A stretch of DNA of 6,347 nucleotides from Halobacteria archaeon (GTDB lineage: Bacteria > Pseudomonadota > Gammaproteobacteria > UBA9214): the NCBI GenBank assembly GCA_013041945.1, contig JABDRC010000204.1:1-6347 (forward strand). The letters run 5' to 3'. This document shows positions 1-5,743 of this stretch, piece after piece (the first letter of the stretch is position 1; every line of letters starts with the position of its first letter). The translations under genes and the position numbers were made by a program. The notes beneath the pieces were generated by a model. The model ran no database searches and had not been told where the DNA came from. It saw only the letters and a program-made list of their open reading frames with translations.

Positions 1-1
1 A

Positions 2-1366
2 GTCATGGACCCGCGCACCGGGCGTCCCACCGCGGCCACGATCGCCTTCACCCTGGGCTTCGACAGCGAGAGCCCGCAGCAGGCCCTGCAGGTCACCAAC
101 GAGCTGACCACGCTGTATCTCGACGAAAACCTGAGATCGCGCACCGAGAAGGCAGCCGAGACCTATGACTTCCTGACCATCGAGGCCGATCGCCTGAAAG
201 CGGAGATCGCCGGGCTGGAAAGCGCGCTGGCCACGTTCAAGGAGCAGAACGTCAACACCCTGCCCGAGCTGCGCGACCTCAACACCCAGATCCTCGAACG
301 CACCGATCGGGAGATCGCCGATGTCGATACCCAGGTCAGGAACCTGGAAGAACGCAGGATTTACCTGCAGGGCCAGCTGGCACTGATCGAACCGTACGGC
401 AGTGGCGATGCCGTGAGTCCCTCGAGCCGGCTGGAGGCACTGCGCACCGAGTACATCCACCTGGCCAGCCGCTACTCGCCCGATCACCCGGATGTCACGC
501 GGGCGAAACGCGAGATCCGGGCACTGGAGAAGGAAACCGGTCAGGTCGTCTCCACCGATGAGCTGCTGGAACAGCTGCGCACGCTGCGCGAGCAACTGGC
601 CTCGGCCGAGGAGAGCTATACCGCCGAACACCCGGACGTGAAAAGCCTGCGCCGGCAGGTCGCCAGCCTGGAGACTGAAATCAGCGATGCGTCAGCCGCA
701 CCCGCGAGCAGCCTGCCGACCGCGACGCCGGACAACCCGGCCTACGTCAATCTGGCGACGCAACTGGCGGCGGCCAACGGCGAGATCGGCTCCCTGCGGA
801 CCAAGCGCGCACAGCTGGTATCCAAGATCGGGGAGTACGAAGCCCGGCTGATGCAGACACCGAAATCCGAACAGGAATACCGGGCGATTGCGCGCGACCT
901 GGAGAATGCCTCCATGCGCTACCAGGAGATCCGGGCCAAGCAGATGACCGCCGAGGTGGCCCAGGAGATGGAAAAGGAGCGCAAGGGTGAGAAGTTCACC
1001 CTGATCGATCCGGCCATCCTGCCGGAAGAGCCGGTCAGCCCGAACCGGCCGGCCATCATCTTCCTCAGCCTGGTGCTGGCGATGGGCGCGGGCGTCGGCT
1101 CGGCCGCCGTGCGCGAGAGCCTGGACAGTGCCGTCCGCGGCGTGAAATCACTGACCGCCACCGTGCAGACCGCACCGCTGGCCGTTATCCCGTACCTGAG
1201 TAACACGGCAGAAACCGGCGCGCAGCAGCGCCGGCGTATCATTGTCATCGTGGCAGTGGTGAGCGTGATTGCCGTGGTGCTGGCGCTGGTGCATTTCCTG
1301 GTCAGCCCGCTGGATGTCATGTGGTTCCGGGGGATGCGCAAGGTGGATTCGCTGATCGCTGAGTGA
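2..1366 (+). CDS. Wzz/GumC-type polysaccharide chain-length determinant, C-terminal part (5' truncated by window edge)
   Basis: Inner-membrane polysaccharide co-polymerase that sets chain length or aids export of an exopolysaccharide. The frame is open to the left edge, so the ATG at 5 is probably internal and the first transmembrane helix and start of the Wzz domain are missing. Residues below count from that ATG. About 20-280 is a long periplasmic coiled coil, including two related blocks with the HPDV signature (SPDHPDV near 160, TAEHPDV near 208). A GNVR-type segment follows (PKSEQEYRAIARDLE to the LIDPAILPEEPVSPNRP stretch), which in this family leads into the second transmembrane helix (about 349-369). 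A cytoplasmic loop with a basic QQRRR end precedes another hydrophobic helix (about 412-433) and a short tail (PLDVMWF). There is no fused kinase domain, so the CpsD-like protein downstream is the expected partner. The family call is secure. Membership of the XrtA-associated branch is inferred from gene order. Confidence 0.9.
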   Translation, partial: VMDPRTGRPTAATIAFTLGFDSESPQQALQVTNELTTLYLDENLRSRTEKAAETYDFLTIEADRLKAEIAGLESALATFKEQNVNTLPELRDLNTQILERTDREIADVDTQVRNLEERRIYLQGQLALIEPYGSGDAVSPSSRLEALRTEYIHLASRYSPDHPDVTRAKREIRALEKETGQVVSTDELLEQLRTLREQLASAEESYTAEHPDVKSLRRQVASLETEISDASAAPASSLPTATPDNPAYVNLATQLAAANGEIGSLRTKRAQLVSKIGEYEARLMQTPKSEQEYRAIARDLENASMRYQEIRAKQMTAEVAQEMEKERKGEKFTLIDPAILPEEPVSPNRPAIIFLSLVLAMGAGVGSAAVRESLDSAVRGVKSLTATVQTAPLAVIPYLSNTAETGAQQRRRIIVIVAVVSVIAVVLALVHFLVSPLDVMWFRGMRKVDSLIAE

Positions 1367-1408
1367 GTATGAGTCGAATGCGACAGGCATTGCCACACTG
1401 TTCAGTTT

Positions 1409-1434
1409 TGTCATTCCCGCCTCCGGGAATCACG
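1409..1434. repeat. Short dRS3-like palindrome between chain-length gene and kinase-like gene
   Basis: Within the 115-bp gap, ATTCCCG (1413-1419) and CGGGAAT (1424-1430) form a perfect 7-bp stem around the 4-nt loop CCTC. GTC precedes it as in the longer copies near 5370-5903, but the core spacer is 6 nt instead of 8 and the CCAG flank is replaced by CACG. No T-run follows directly, so it is not a typical intrinsic terminator. It is probably a degenerate member of the same repeat family and could form a hairpin in the operon transcript. Confidence 0.6.
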
Positions 1435-1481
1435 ACTTGCTCAGTTTATTTTCAGGTACAGACTACCGGATAATTTAAACC

Positions 1482-2288
1482 ATGGAACGAATCAAACAGG
1501 CACTGGAAAAGGCCCGGCAGGAACGGGAGACACGGCAGGAAGGCAGTGCGGTCGCCAGGCCCGTGCCACCGGTCCCCGCGGCGGGTGATGCAGGCGGCAG
1601 CGGTGCAGCGGTGACCCCGGCAGTCAGCCTGGATGAAGCCGTGCTGCGCGACAAGCGCATCATCGCCGGCATGGCGCCGGGCAGCTTCCCGGATGCCTAC
1701 AACCTGCTGCGCACGCGCATCCTGCAGGTCTTCAAGGAAAACGGCTGGAATTCCCTGGGCATCACCAGCCCGGGTCCGGGCGCCGGCAGTACGCTCACGG
1801 CGCTCAACCTGGCCATCAGCATGGCCCGCGAAGTGGATTACACCGTGTTGCTGGTGGATGCCAACCTGCGGCAACCGGCGCTGCTTGGGCAGCTGGGCCT
1901 GGAGCCACGGCCGGGCCTGAGCGATTACCTGTCCAGCGACACATCACTCACTGACCTGCTGTTCCGGCCCGGCCTGGTCGAACACCTGGTGATCCTGCCG
2001 GGTGGTGAGCCGCTGGCCAATTCCGCGGAGATGCTCAATTCGCCGCGCATGGGCCGGCTGGCCGAGGAGATGAAATCCCGCTATCACACCCGCATCGTCA
2101 TCTACGACCTGCCGCCGGTGCTGGGCTCTTCCGACACCCTGGCCTTTGCACCGCATCTCGATGCCGCCCTGCTGGTGGTGGAGGACGGCGTGACGCAGAA
2201 ACAGGAGATCGAGCAGGCCGTGGAACTGCTCAGCGTCACCAATATCGTCGGTACCGTCCTGAACAAGTCCGAATCCCCGGGCAGCTGA
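1482..2288 (+). CDS. CpsD/CapB-type BY-kinase homologue, probable pseudokinase
   Basis: Cytoplasmic P-loop protein of the bacterial tyrosine kinase (BY-kinase)/ParA-MinD superfamily, normally paired with a Wzz-type activator such as the gene before it. The N-terminus (MERIKQALEKARQ) and a Pro/Ala/Gly-rich linker (about 22-48) are typical of polysaccharide-locus autokinases. Residues 71-81 (DAYNLLRTRIL) correspond to the oligomerisation helix, with the E-x2-R-x2-R motif weakened to D-x2-N-x2-R. Walker A reads SPGPGAGSTLTALNLA (96-111): the position expected to hold the catalytic lysine (GAGKT) is Ser103. Walker A' is LLVDANLR (123-130), with Asn128 where Asp is usual. Walker B is IVIYDLPP (205-212). 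All five tyrosines lie in the core or linker and the C-terminus (LNKSESPGS) has no tyrosine cluster. Fold and context point to the polysaccharide complex, but autokinase activity looks lost. No Shine-Dalgarno is evident; the start is chosen from the conserved N-terminus. Confidence 0.88.
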   Translation: MERIKQALEKARQERETRQEGSAVARPVPPVPAAGDAGGSGAAVTPAVSLDEAVLRDKRIIAGMAPGSFPDAYNLLRTRILQVFKENGWNSLGITSPGPGAGSTLTALNLAISMAREVDYTVLLVDANLRQPALLGQLGLEPRPGLSDYLSSDTSLTDLLFRPGLVEHLVILPGGEPLANSAEMLNSPRMGRLAEEMKSRYHTRIVIYDLPPVLGSSDTLAFAPHLDAALLVVEDGVTQKQEIEQAVELLSVTNIVGTVLNKSESPGS

Positions 2289-2301
2289 TCCGCCGTTTGC
2301 G

Positions 2302-3843
2302 ATGTACGAAGCGTTCTACAACCTGACCGAGAAGCCCTTCACCCTGCTGCCCGATCCCGGCTTCCTCTACCTCAGCGACAAGCACCAGATGGCGCTGACC
2401 CTGCTGGAGTACGGCCTGCATGAACATGGCGGCTTTACCGTCATCAGCGGCGAGATCGGCGCCGGCAAGACCACCCTGATCCGCCACCTGCTCAACAACA
2501 TGGAGCAGGAATACACGGTTGGCCTGATCACGAATACCCACCGTTCCTTCGGCGAACTGCTGCAGTGGGTCCTGCACGCCTTCGGCCTTGAGCACAAGGA
2601 CATGAGCCGGGTCGAGATGCACCAGCGCTTCATCGATTTCATTATCGATGAGTATGCACAGAACCGCAGGACCGTCCTGATCGTCGACGAGGCACAGAAC
2701 ATGGATGCCGGGACGCTCGAGGAACTGCGCATGCTGTCCAACATCAACGCGGACAAGGACCAGGCGCTGCAGGTCATCCTGGTCGGCCAGCGCGAGCTGC
2801 GCGAAACCCTGAAGGGCCCGGACCTGGTGCAGTTCGCACAACGCATCACGGTTGACTACCATCTCGAACCGCTGTCGGCGGACCAGACGGCCGCTTACAT
2901 CCGGCACCGCATGCGGGTCGCCGGCGGCAACCCGGCGACCTTCACGGTCAGTGCCTGCAAGGCAGTCCATCGCTACAGCAACGGCGTGCCGCGGCTGATC
3001 AACCTGCTGTGCGATACGGCGCTGGTCTACGGTTACGCAGAACAGACCCGGCAGATCGAAGCCCGGCTGGTCACCGATGTCGCGCGCGAGAAGCAGCAGG
3101 GCGGTATTTTCCCCATCTTCGCTGTCGCCAGCCGGGACACTGCCGATGAAAATGCAGCAGCAAAACCCTCGGCAGACACGCATAAAGACACTGTCGATGA
3201 TAATGCAGCGACAGAACCCCCGGCAGACATGCATGAAGACACTGTCGGCACGACTGCTCCTGCAAGCCGCCGGCCGGGGCCGGTATCGATGGAACTGGCC
3301 GCAAGCACGGAGGCGCAAGCCACCACCGACAAGCCTGCGGCTGAAGCGGGCGCCGGACCGGCACGGGCAGCAGGCACTGATCCTGCCTCGCAACAGGAAA
3401 CTGCCGAACTGTTCGAATCGCTGCCTGCCGGCCAGACCGACCCGGAAGATGACGAGTACCGCTGGTTACACGGACACAAGCAAAGACCGCGCATCGCGGT
3501 CTTCTCGGCGGAAGAGGACCTGCGCCGCTACCTCTCCAGGCTGCTGGAGGCCTATGGCTACCGGGTTGTCGCATCACTGCCAATTGACGCCGCATCACTT
3601 GAGGACCTGGAGGGTAGCTGCCTCGCCGACATTGACCTGCTGCTGGTAGACCGCGACACATCGCACCCGCTGCCGGCCGATGCGGCCGGCATCATCTCGA
3701 CCTGGGACAAGCCCGTGCTGTACAACGACTCGACCATCACCGCCAGGAACCTGCGCCAGGGTAACCCCGATTTTGGCCTGGAGCTGTCCGAGCAGATCCG
3801 GTCACTGCTGGCGTCATCCGACGCGGATATCGCGGCCATCTAG
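2302..3843 (+). CDS. ExeA/GspA-like AAA ATPase with tandem-repeat linker and degenerate receiver-like C-terminal domain
   Basis: Residues 1-268 are an ExeA/GspA-type AAA ATPase as found in XrtA/PEP-CTERM polysaccharide loci: N-terminal MYEAFYNLTEKPFTLLPDP, Walker A GEIGAGKTT (50-58, Lys56), Walker B VLIVDEAQ (125-132), sensor-like GQREL (162-166) and GVPRLIN (228-234). These ATPases are usually only slightly longer than this domain, so the remaining 245 residues are an extension. Residues 279-317 contain a 17-residue tandem repeat. About 318-388 is Ala/Pro/Glu-rich and probably disordered. Residues 396-478 resemble a response-regulator receiver fold: RIAVFSAEEDLRRYLSRLLE fits beta1-alpha1, LLLVD (446-450) fits beta3 ending in the phospho-acceptor Asp450, and KPVLYNDS fits beta4. 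The beta1 acidic pair is Ser-Ala and no conserved KP lysine is seen, so phosphorylation is doubtful. The gene starts 13 nt after the kinase-like stop, with no clear Shine-Dalgarno. The ATPase call is firm; the receiver call is pattern-based. Confidence 0.88.
   Translation: MYEAFYNLTEKPFTLLPDPGFLYLSDKHQMALTLLEYGLHEHGGFTVISGEIGAGKTTLIRHLLNNMEQEYTVGLITNTHRSFGELLQWVLHAFGLEHKDMSRVEMHQRFIDFIIDEYAQNRRTVLIVDEAQNMDAGTLEELRMLSNINADKDQALQVILVGQRELRETLKGPDLVQFAQRITVDYHLEPLSADQTAAYIRHRMRVAGGNPATFTVSACKAVHRYSNGVPRLINLLCDTALVYGYAEQTRQIEARLVTDVAREKQQGGIFPIFAVASRDTADENAAAKPSADTHKDTVDDNAATEPPADMHEDTVGTTAPASRRPGPVSMELAASTEAQATTDKPAAEAGAGPARAAGTDPASQQETAELFESLPAGQTDPEDDEYRWLHGHKQRPRIAVFSAEEDLRRYLSRLLEAYGYRVVASLPIDAASLEDLEGSCLADIDLLLVDRDTSHPLPADAAGIISTWDKPVLYNDSTITARNLRQGNPDFGLELSEQIRSLLASSDADIAAI
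3136..3247 (+). repeat. 51-bp in-frame tandem repeat in the ATPase linker (about 2.2 copies)
   Basis: Unit 1 (3136-3186) and unit 2 (3187-3237) align without gaps with 8 mismatches in 51 bp. A third, partial unit begins with GACACTGTCG at 3238. The repeat encodes 17 residues per unit, beginning DTADENAAAKP and DTVDDNAATEPP. Because 51 is divisible by 3, changes in copy number would lengthen or shorten the linker without a frameshift. Confidence 0.85.
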
Positions 3844-3861
3844 CAAGCCCTGATCAAGCAT

Positions 3862-4851
3862 ATGAGCAAGCCCGCCATACTCGTCATCGGTGGCGCCGGT
3901 TACATCGGCTCCCACATGGTGCTCGACCTGTTGCGCGCCGGCCACCCGGTCGTCGTGCTCGACAACCTGTCGCGCGGTCACCGTGAACTGGTTCCCGGTG
4001 GTGAATTCGTCACCGGCGACATGGGTAATCCCAAAGACCTGCGCAAGCTGTTCGCGAACCACCCGGTCAAGGCGGTGATGCACTTTGCCGCGCATTCCCT
4101 GGTCGGCGAGTCGGTCGAACAGCCGCTGGTGTATTACCGCAACAATGTGGCCAACACCATTACCCTGCTCGACGAGATGGCCACGGCCGGTATCCGTCAC
4201 TTCATCTTCTCGTCGACCGCGGCGGTCTACGGCGAACCCGTGAAGACACCGATCACCGAGGACCATCCCTGCGCACCGACCAATCCCTACGGCGCAACCA
4301 AGCTTGCCGTCGAGCGCATGCTGGCGGATGTCAGTGCTGCAAACGGCATGACCTGGAGCATCCTGCGCTACTTCAATGCGGCGGGGGCCGACAAGTCAGG
4401 CAAGGTGGGCGAACGCCACCAGCCGGAGACGCACCTCATCCCGCTCGTGCTGCAGGTCGCGACCGGCGAACGCGAGTCGATCAGGATCTTTGGTGACGAC
4501 TATCCCACCCCGGACGGCACCTGCCTGCGTGATTATGTGCACGTGTCCGACCTCACCCGCGCCCACCTGCTGGCGCTGGAGCACCTGCTGGCGGGCGGCG
4601 CGAACACGACCTACAACCTCGGCAACAGCACCGGTTACTCGGTCAAACAGATCATCGAGACCGCCAGGGAGATCACCGGTCACGCCATCCCCGCACAGAC
4701 CGAGGCCCGGCGTGCCGGCGACCCGGCGGTATTGATTGCCGACTCAAACAGCATCCGGCAGGAACTCGGCTGGCAGCCCGCCTACGAAGATGTCGGCGAG
4801 ATCATCCGCACTGCCTGGGCCTGGCACCGCAAGGAAGCCGGCCTGACCTGA
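3862..4851 (+). CDS. galE: UDP-glucose 4-epimerase
   Basis: Cytoplasmic NAD-dependent extended short-chain dehydrogenase/reductase that interconverts UDP-glucose and UDP-galactose, supplying galactose units for surface polysaccharide. At 329 residues it is full length. The nucleotide-binding motif is GGAGYIG (10-16) and the beta2 Asp34 is in VVLDNLSRGH. The catalytic set is Thr119 (IFSSTAAVYGE, where E. coli GalE has Ser124), Tyr143 and Lys147 (NPYGATK). Further GalE signatures are LRYFNAAGAD (168-177), RDYVHVSDL (223-231) and RRAGDPAVLIAD (283-294). E. coli Tyr299, which limits use of N-acetylated substrates, aligns with Leu291, so UDP-GlcNAc/GalNAc epimerisation is possible but unproven. 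It begins 18 nt after the ATPase stop, which suggests one operon. The ATG at 3862 puts the Rossmann motif at the expected distance. Its 3' end lies inside a 78-bp duplication. Confidence 0.96.
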   Translation: MSKPAILVIGGAGYIGSHMVLDLLRAGHPVVVLDNLSRGHRELVPGGEFVTGDMGNPKDLRKLFANHPVKAVMHFAAHSLVGESVEQPLVYYRNNVANTITLLDEMATAGIRHFIFSSTAAVYGEPVKTPITEDHPCAPTNPYGATKLAVERMLADVSAANGMTWSILRYFNAAGADKSGKVGERHQPETHLIPLVLQVATGERESIRIFGDDYPTPDGTCLRDYVHVSDLTRAHLLALEHLLAGGANTTYNLGNSTGYSVKQIIETAREITGHAIPAQTEARRAGDPAVLIADSNSIRQELGWQPAYEDVGEIIRTAWAWHRKEAGLT

Positions 4852-4966
4852 CGTTACAGCCGGATGCGCATTATCAGCCTGATCTGCGCTGCCTCGACCT
4901 GGCATCGCAGCAACCCCGGCCTGACCTGAGGTGCCAGACAGATGCGCATTATCAGCCTGATCTGCG
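4811..4966 (+). repeat. Imperfect 78-bp tandem duplication across the galE/vanZ junction
   Basis: Copy 1 (4811-4888) covers the last 41 nt of galE, the spacer and a copy of the vanZ start. Copy 2 (4889-4966) covers a decayed copy of the galE tail and the real vanZ start. They align without gaps at 65 of 78 positions. All 13 mismatches fall in the first 52 bp; the last 26 bp, from the G before each ATG onwards, are identical. The block around the galE stop (GGCCTGACCTGA) is also kept. The unit is 26 codons long. Confidence 0.93.
4864..4929 (+). other. Chimeric micro-ORF (21 codons) made by the galE/vanZ duplication
   Basis: The first duplicated vanZ start reads MRIISLICA, the same as the real VanZ N-terminus, and runs straight into a copy of the galE tail (ASTWHRSNPGLT, compare AWAWHRKEAGLT in GalE) before the TGA at 4927-4929. 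It begins 12 nt after the galE stop and ends 12 nt before the vanZ ATG. It is probably a by-product of the duplication, but it could act as a short upstream ORF that affects vanZ translation. There is no evidence that it is translated. Confidence 0.5.
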
Positions 4967-5337
4967 CCCTGCTCTGGGCCGCCTTGATTTATTACCTGTC
5001 GGACCAGCCCTCGGTCGACATCGCGCCGATGTTTTCACACCAGGACAAGCTCCTGCACCTGGCTGCCTATTTTGTGCTGGGATTCTTCATCATGGGTGCA
5101 CTGCGCAAGTCACCGGCAGGTTACCGACTGCCGCAAATTATCGGGGTGACCCTGCTGACCGCGCTGTACGGCCTCCTGGATGAATACCACCAGAGTTTCG
5201 TGCCCGGCCGCAACCCGGCCCTGGGCGATGCCCTCGCCGACCTCGCCGGCGGCCTGCTGGGCGCATTATTCATGTATCTGCTGGCACGGCGTGCAGCCCG
5301 CCGACTTCGCCCAAGCAGTTACGAAGGTGAGCTGTAG
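4942..5337 (+). CDS. VanZ-like family membrane protein
   Basis: Small integral membrane protein of the VanZ-like family, often seen near cell-envelope and polysaccharide genes; the biochemical role of most members is unknown. It has 131 residues and about four hydrophobic segments: 3-19 (IISLICALLWAALIYYL), 38-54 (LHLAAYFVLGFFIMGAL), 66-82 (IIGVTLLTALYGLLDEY) and 94-114 (ALADLAGGLLGALFMYLLARR). Family signatures are LSDQPS after helix 1, DKLLHLAAYFVLG, and DEYHQSFVPGRNPALGDALADLAGGLLG, in which the Glu-Tyr-His-Gln and Asp residues are conserved. TGAGG at 4927-4931, 10 nt before the ATG, is a plausible Shine-Dalgarno that duplicate copy 1 lacks (TGACG), which favours the second ATG. The stop codon lies inside a REP-like sequence, so the last residues (YEGEL) may have been set by that insertion. 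Co-transcription with galE is likely. Confidence 0.88.
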   Translation: MRIISLICALLWAALIYYLSDQPSVDIAPMFSHQDKLLHLAAYFVLGFFIMGALRKSPAGYRLPQIIGVTLLTALYGLLDEYHQSFVPGRNPALGDALADLAGGLLGALFMYLLARRAARRLRPSSYEGEL

Positions 5338-5359
5338 GAGCGGACGTTGTCCGCGATGC
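5331..5359. repeat. REP-like palindrome overlapping the vanZ stop codon
   Basis: The sequence has a CTGTAGGAGCGG head, a perfect 6-bp stem GCGGAC (5341-5346)/GTCCGC (5350-5355) with loop GTT, and then GATGC. This matches the general design of REP elements known from Pseudomonas and related gammaproteobacteria (a TGTAGGAGCG head followed by a GC-rich hairpin). The TAG at 5335-5337 inside the head is the vanZ stop. With one copy in the window, family membership rests on similarity to the known type. Confidence 0.65.
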
Positions 5360-5369
5360 TTTGATATCG

Positions 5370-5418
5370 TCATTCCCGCCCCCGCCTCCGCGGGGACAGG
5401 CTCCGGCGGGAATCCAGC
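5370..5418 (+). repeat. Long dRS3-like palindrome, left boundary of the GIY-YIG unit
   Basis: It has the same outer ends (GTC...CCAG) as the 27-bp copies at 5717 and 5877, but the centre is enlarged. ATTCCCGCC (5373-5381) pairs with GGCGGGAAT (5406-5414). Between them a second hairpin is possible, CCCCGC (5381-5386)/GCGGGG (5391-5396). Orientation is the same as the 5877 copy and opposite to the 5717 copy. Its end lies 1 nt from the stop codon of the nuclease gene. Confidence 0.8.
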
Positions 5419-5419
5419 C

Positions 5420-5707
5420 CTACAACAGGGTCGGATATAAATCATTCCATTGCGGGTTGGTTTTTTCGATGAGCTGTAACTTCCAGTGCCTTTTCCATTT
5501 CTTCAATTGCTTCTCACGAACTATGGCGCTGGTAATGTCCGGACAAACTTCATAATAGACCAGGCGATGCACATGGTATTTCTTCGAGAAACCTTCGACA
5601 TATTCTGTACGGTGCTCGTAAATTCGTTTAATCAGGTTGCTGGTAACACCAACATAGAGTGTGCCATTTCTTCGGCTGGCGAGGATATAGATATAAGCCA
5701 GTTTCAT
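5420..5707 (-). CDS. GIY-YIG domain endonuclease, small single-domain type
   Basis: A 95-residue stand-alone GIY-YIG domain. The GIY element is Tyr5-Ile6-Tyr7 (AYIYIL), the YIG element Tyr18-Val19-Gly20 (GTLYVGVTS), the conserved Arg is Arg28 with His32 (LIKRIYEH), and the probable metal-binding Glu65 is in REKQLKKWKR. The C-terminal NPQWNDLYP is typical of the small bacterial subgroup. All catalytic positions are present, so it is probably an active nuclease or nicking enzyme; its substrate is unknown. The frame is open upstream to 5860, but that part translates the neighbouring palindrome (VIPAKAGIQ), so the ATG at 5705-5707 next to MKLAYIYIL is chosen. The gene is visibly more AT-rich than its neighbours, runs opposite to the polysaccharide operon, and is closely bounded by inverted palindromic repeats, all of which suggest horizontal or mobile origin. 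Confidence 0.9.
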   Translation of the reverse strand: MKLAYIYILASRRNGTLYVGVTSNLIKRIYEHRTEYVEGFSKKYHVHRLVYYEVCPDITSAIVREKQLKKWKRHWKLQLIEKTNPQWNDLYPTLL

Positions 5708-5716
5708 TGTTTGGGG

Positions 5717-5743
5717 CTGGATTCCCGCTTTCGCGGGAATGAC
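5717..5743 (-). repeat. 27-bp dRS3-like palindrome, right boundary of the GIY-YIG unit
   Basis: The core ATTCCCGCTTTCGCGGGAAT (5721-5740) is a perfect 8-bp stem with a 4-nt loop and fits the Neisseria dRS3 pattern ATTCCC-N8-GGGAAT. With its flanks CTGG and GAC it is the exact reverse complement of 5877-5903. It lies 9 bp upstream of the nuclease start codon, so a transcript reading into the gene would carry this hairpin in its leader. Confidence 0.9.

Noticed and set aside
1437..1474. Possible promoter before the kinase-like gene (TTGCTC and GATAAT)
   Set aside because: The spacing is 26 nt, too long for a sigma-70 promoter, and no better -35 lies 16-18 nt upstream of the GATAAT.
2236..3393. 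Long minus-strand open frame (385 codons) opposite the ATPase gene
   Set aside because: It lies antisense to a gene with clear AAA motifs, shows no family signature, and its repeated segment only mirrors the 51-bp tandem repeat. High GC makes such antisense frames common.
3077..3649. Plus-strand open frame (190 codons) in another frame across the ATPase linker
   Set aside because: The product is rich in Arg, Pro, Ser and Thr as expected of an out-of-frame GC-rich read. The ATPase frame continues into an organised receiver-like domain, so a frameshift need not be invoked.
4942..5337. Assigning VanZ a teicoplanin-resistance role
   Set aside because: VanZ-like proteins are widespread in envelope gene clusters and no van resistance genes are present, so a resistance claim is not supported.
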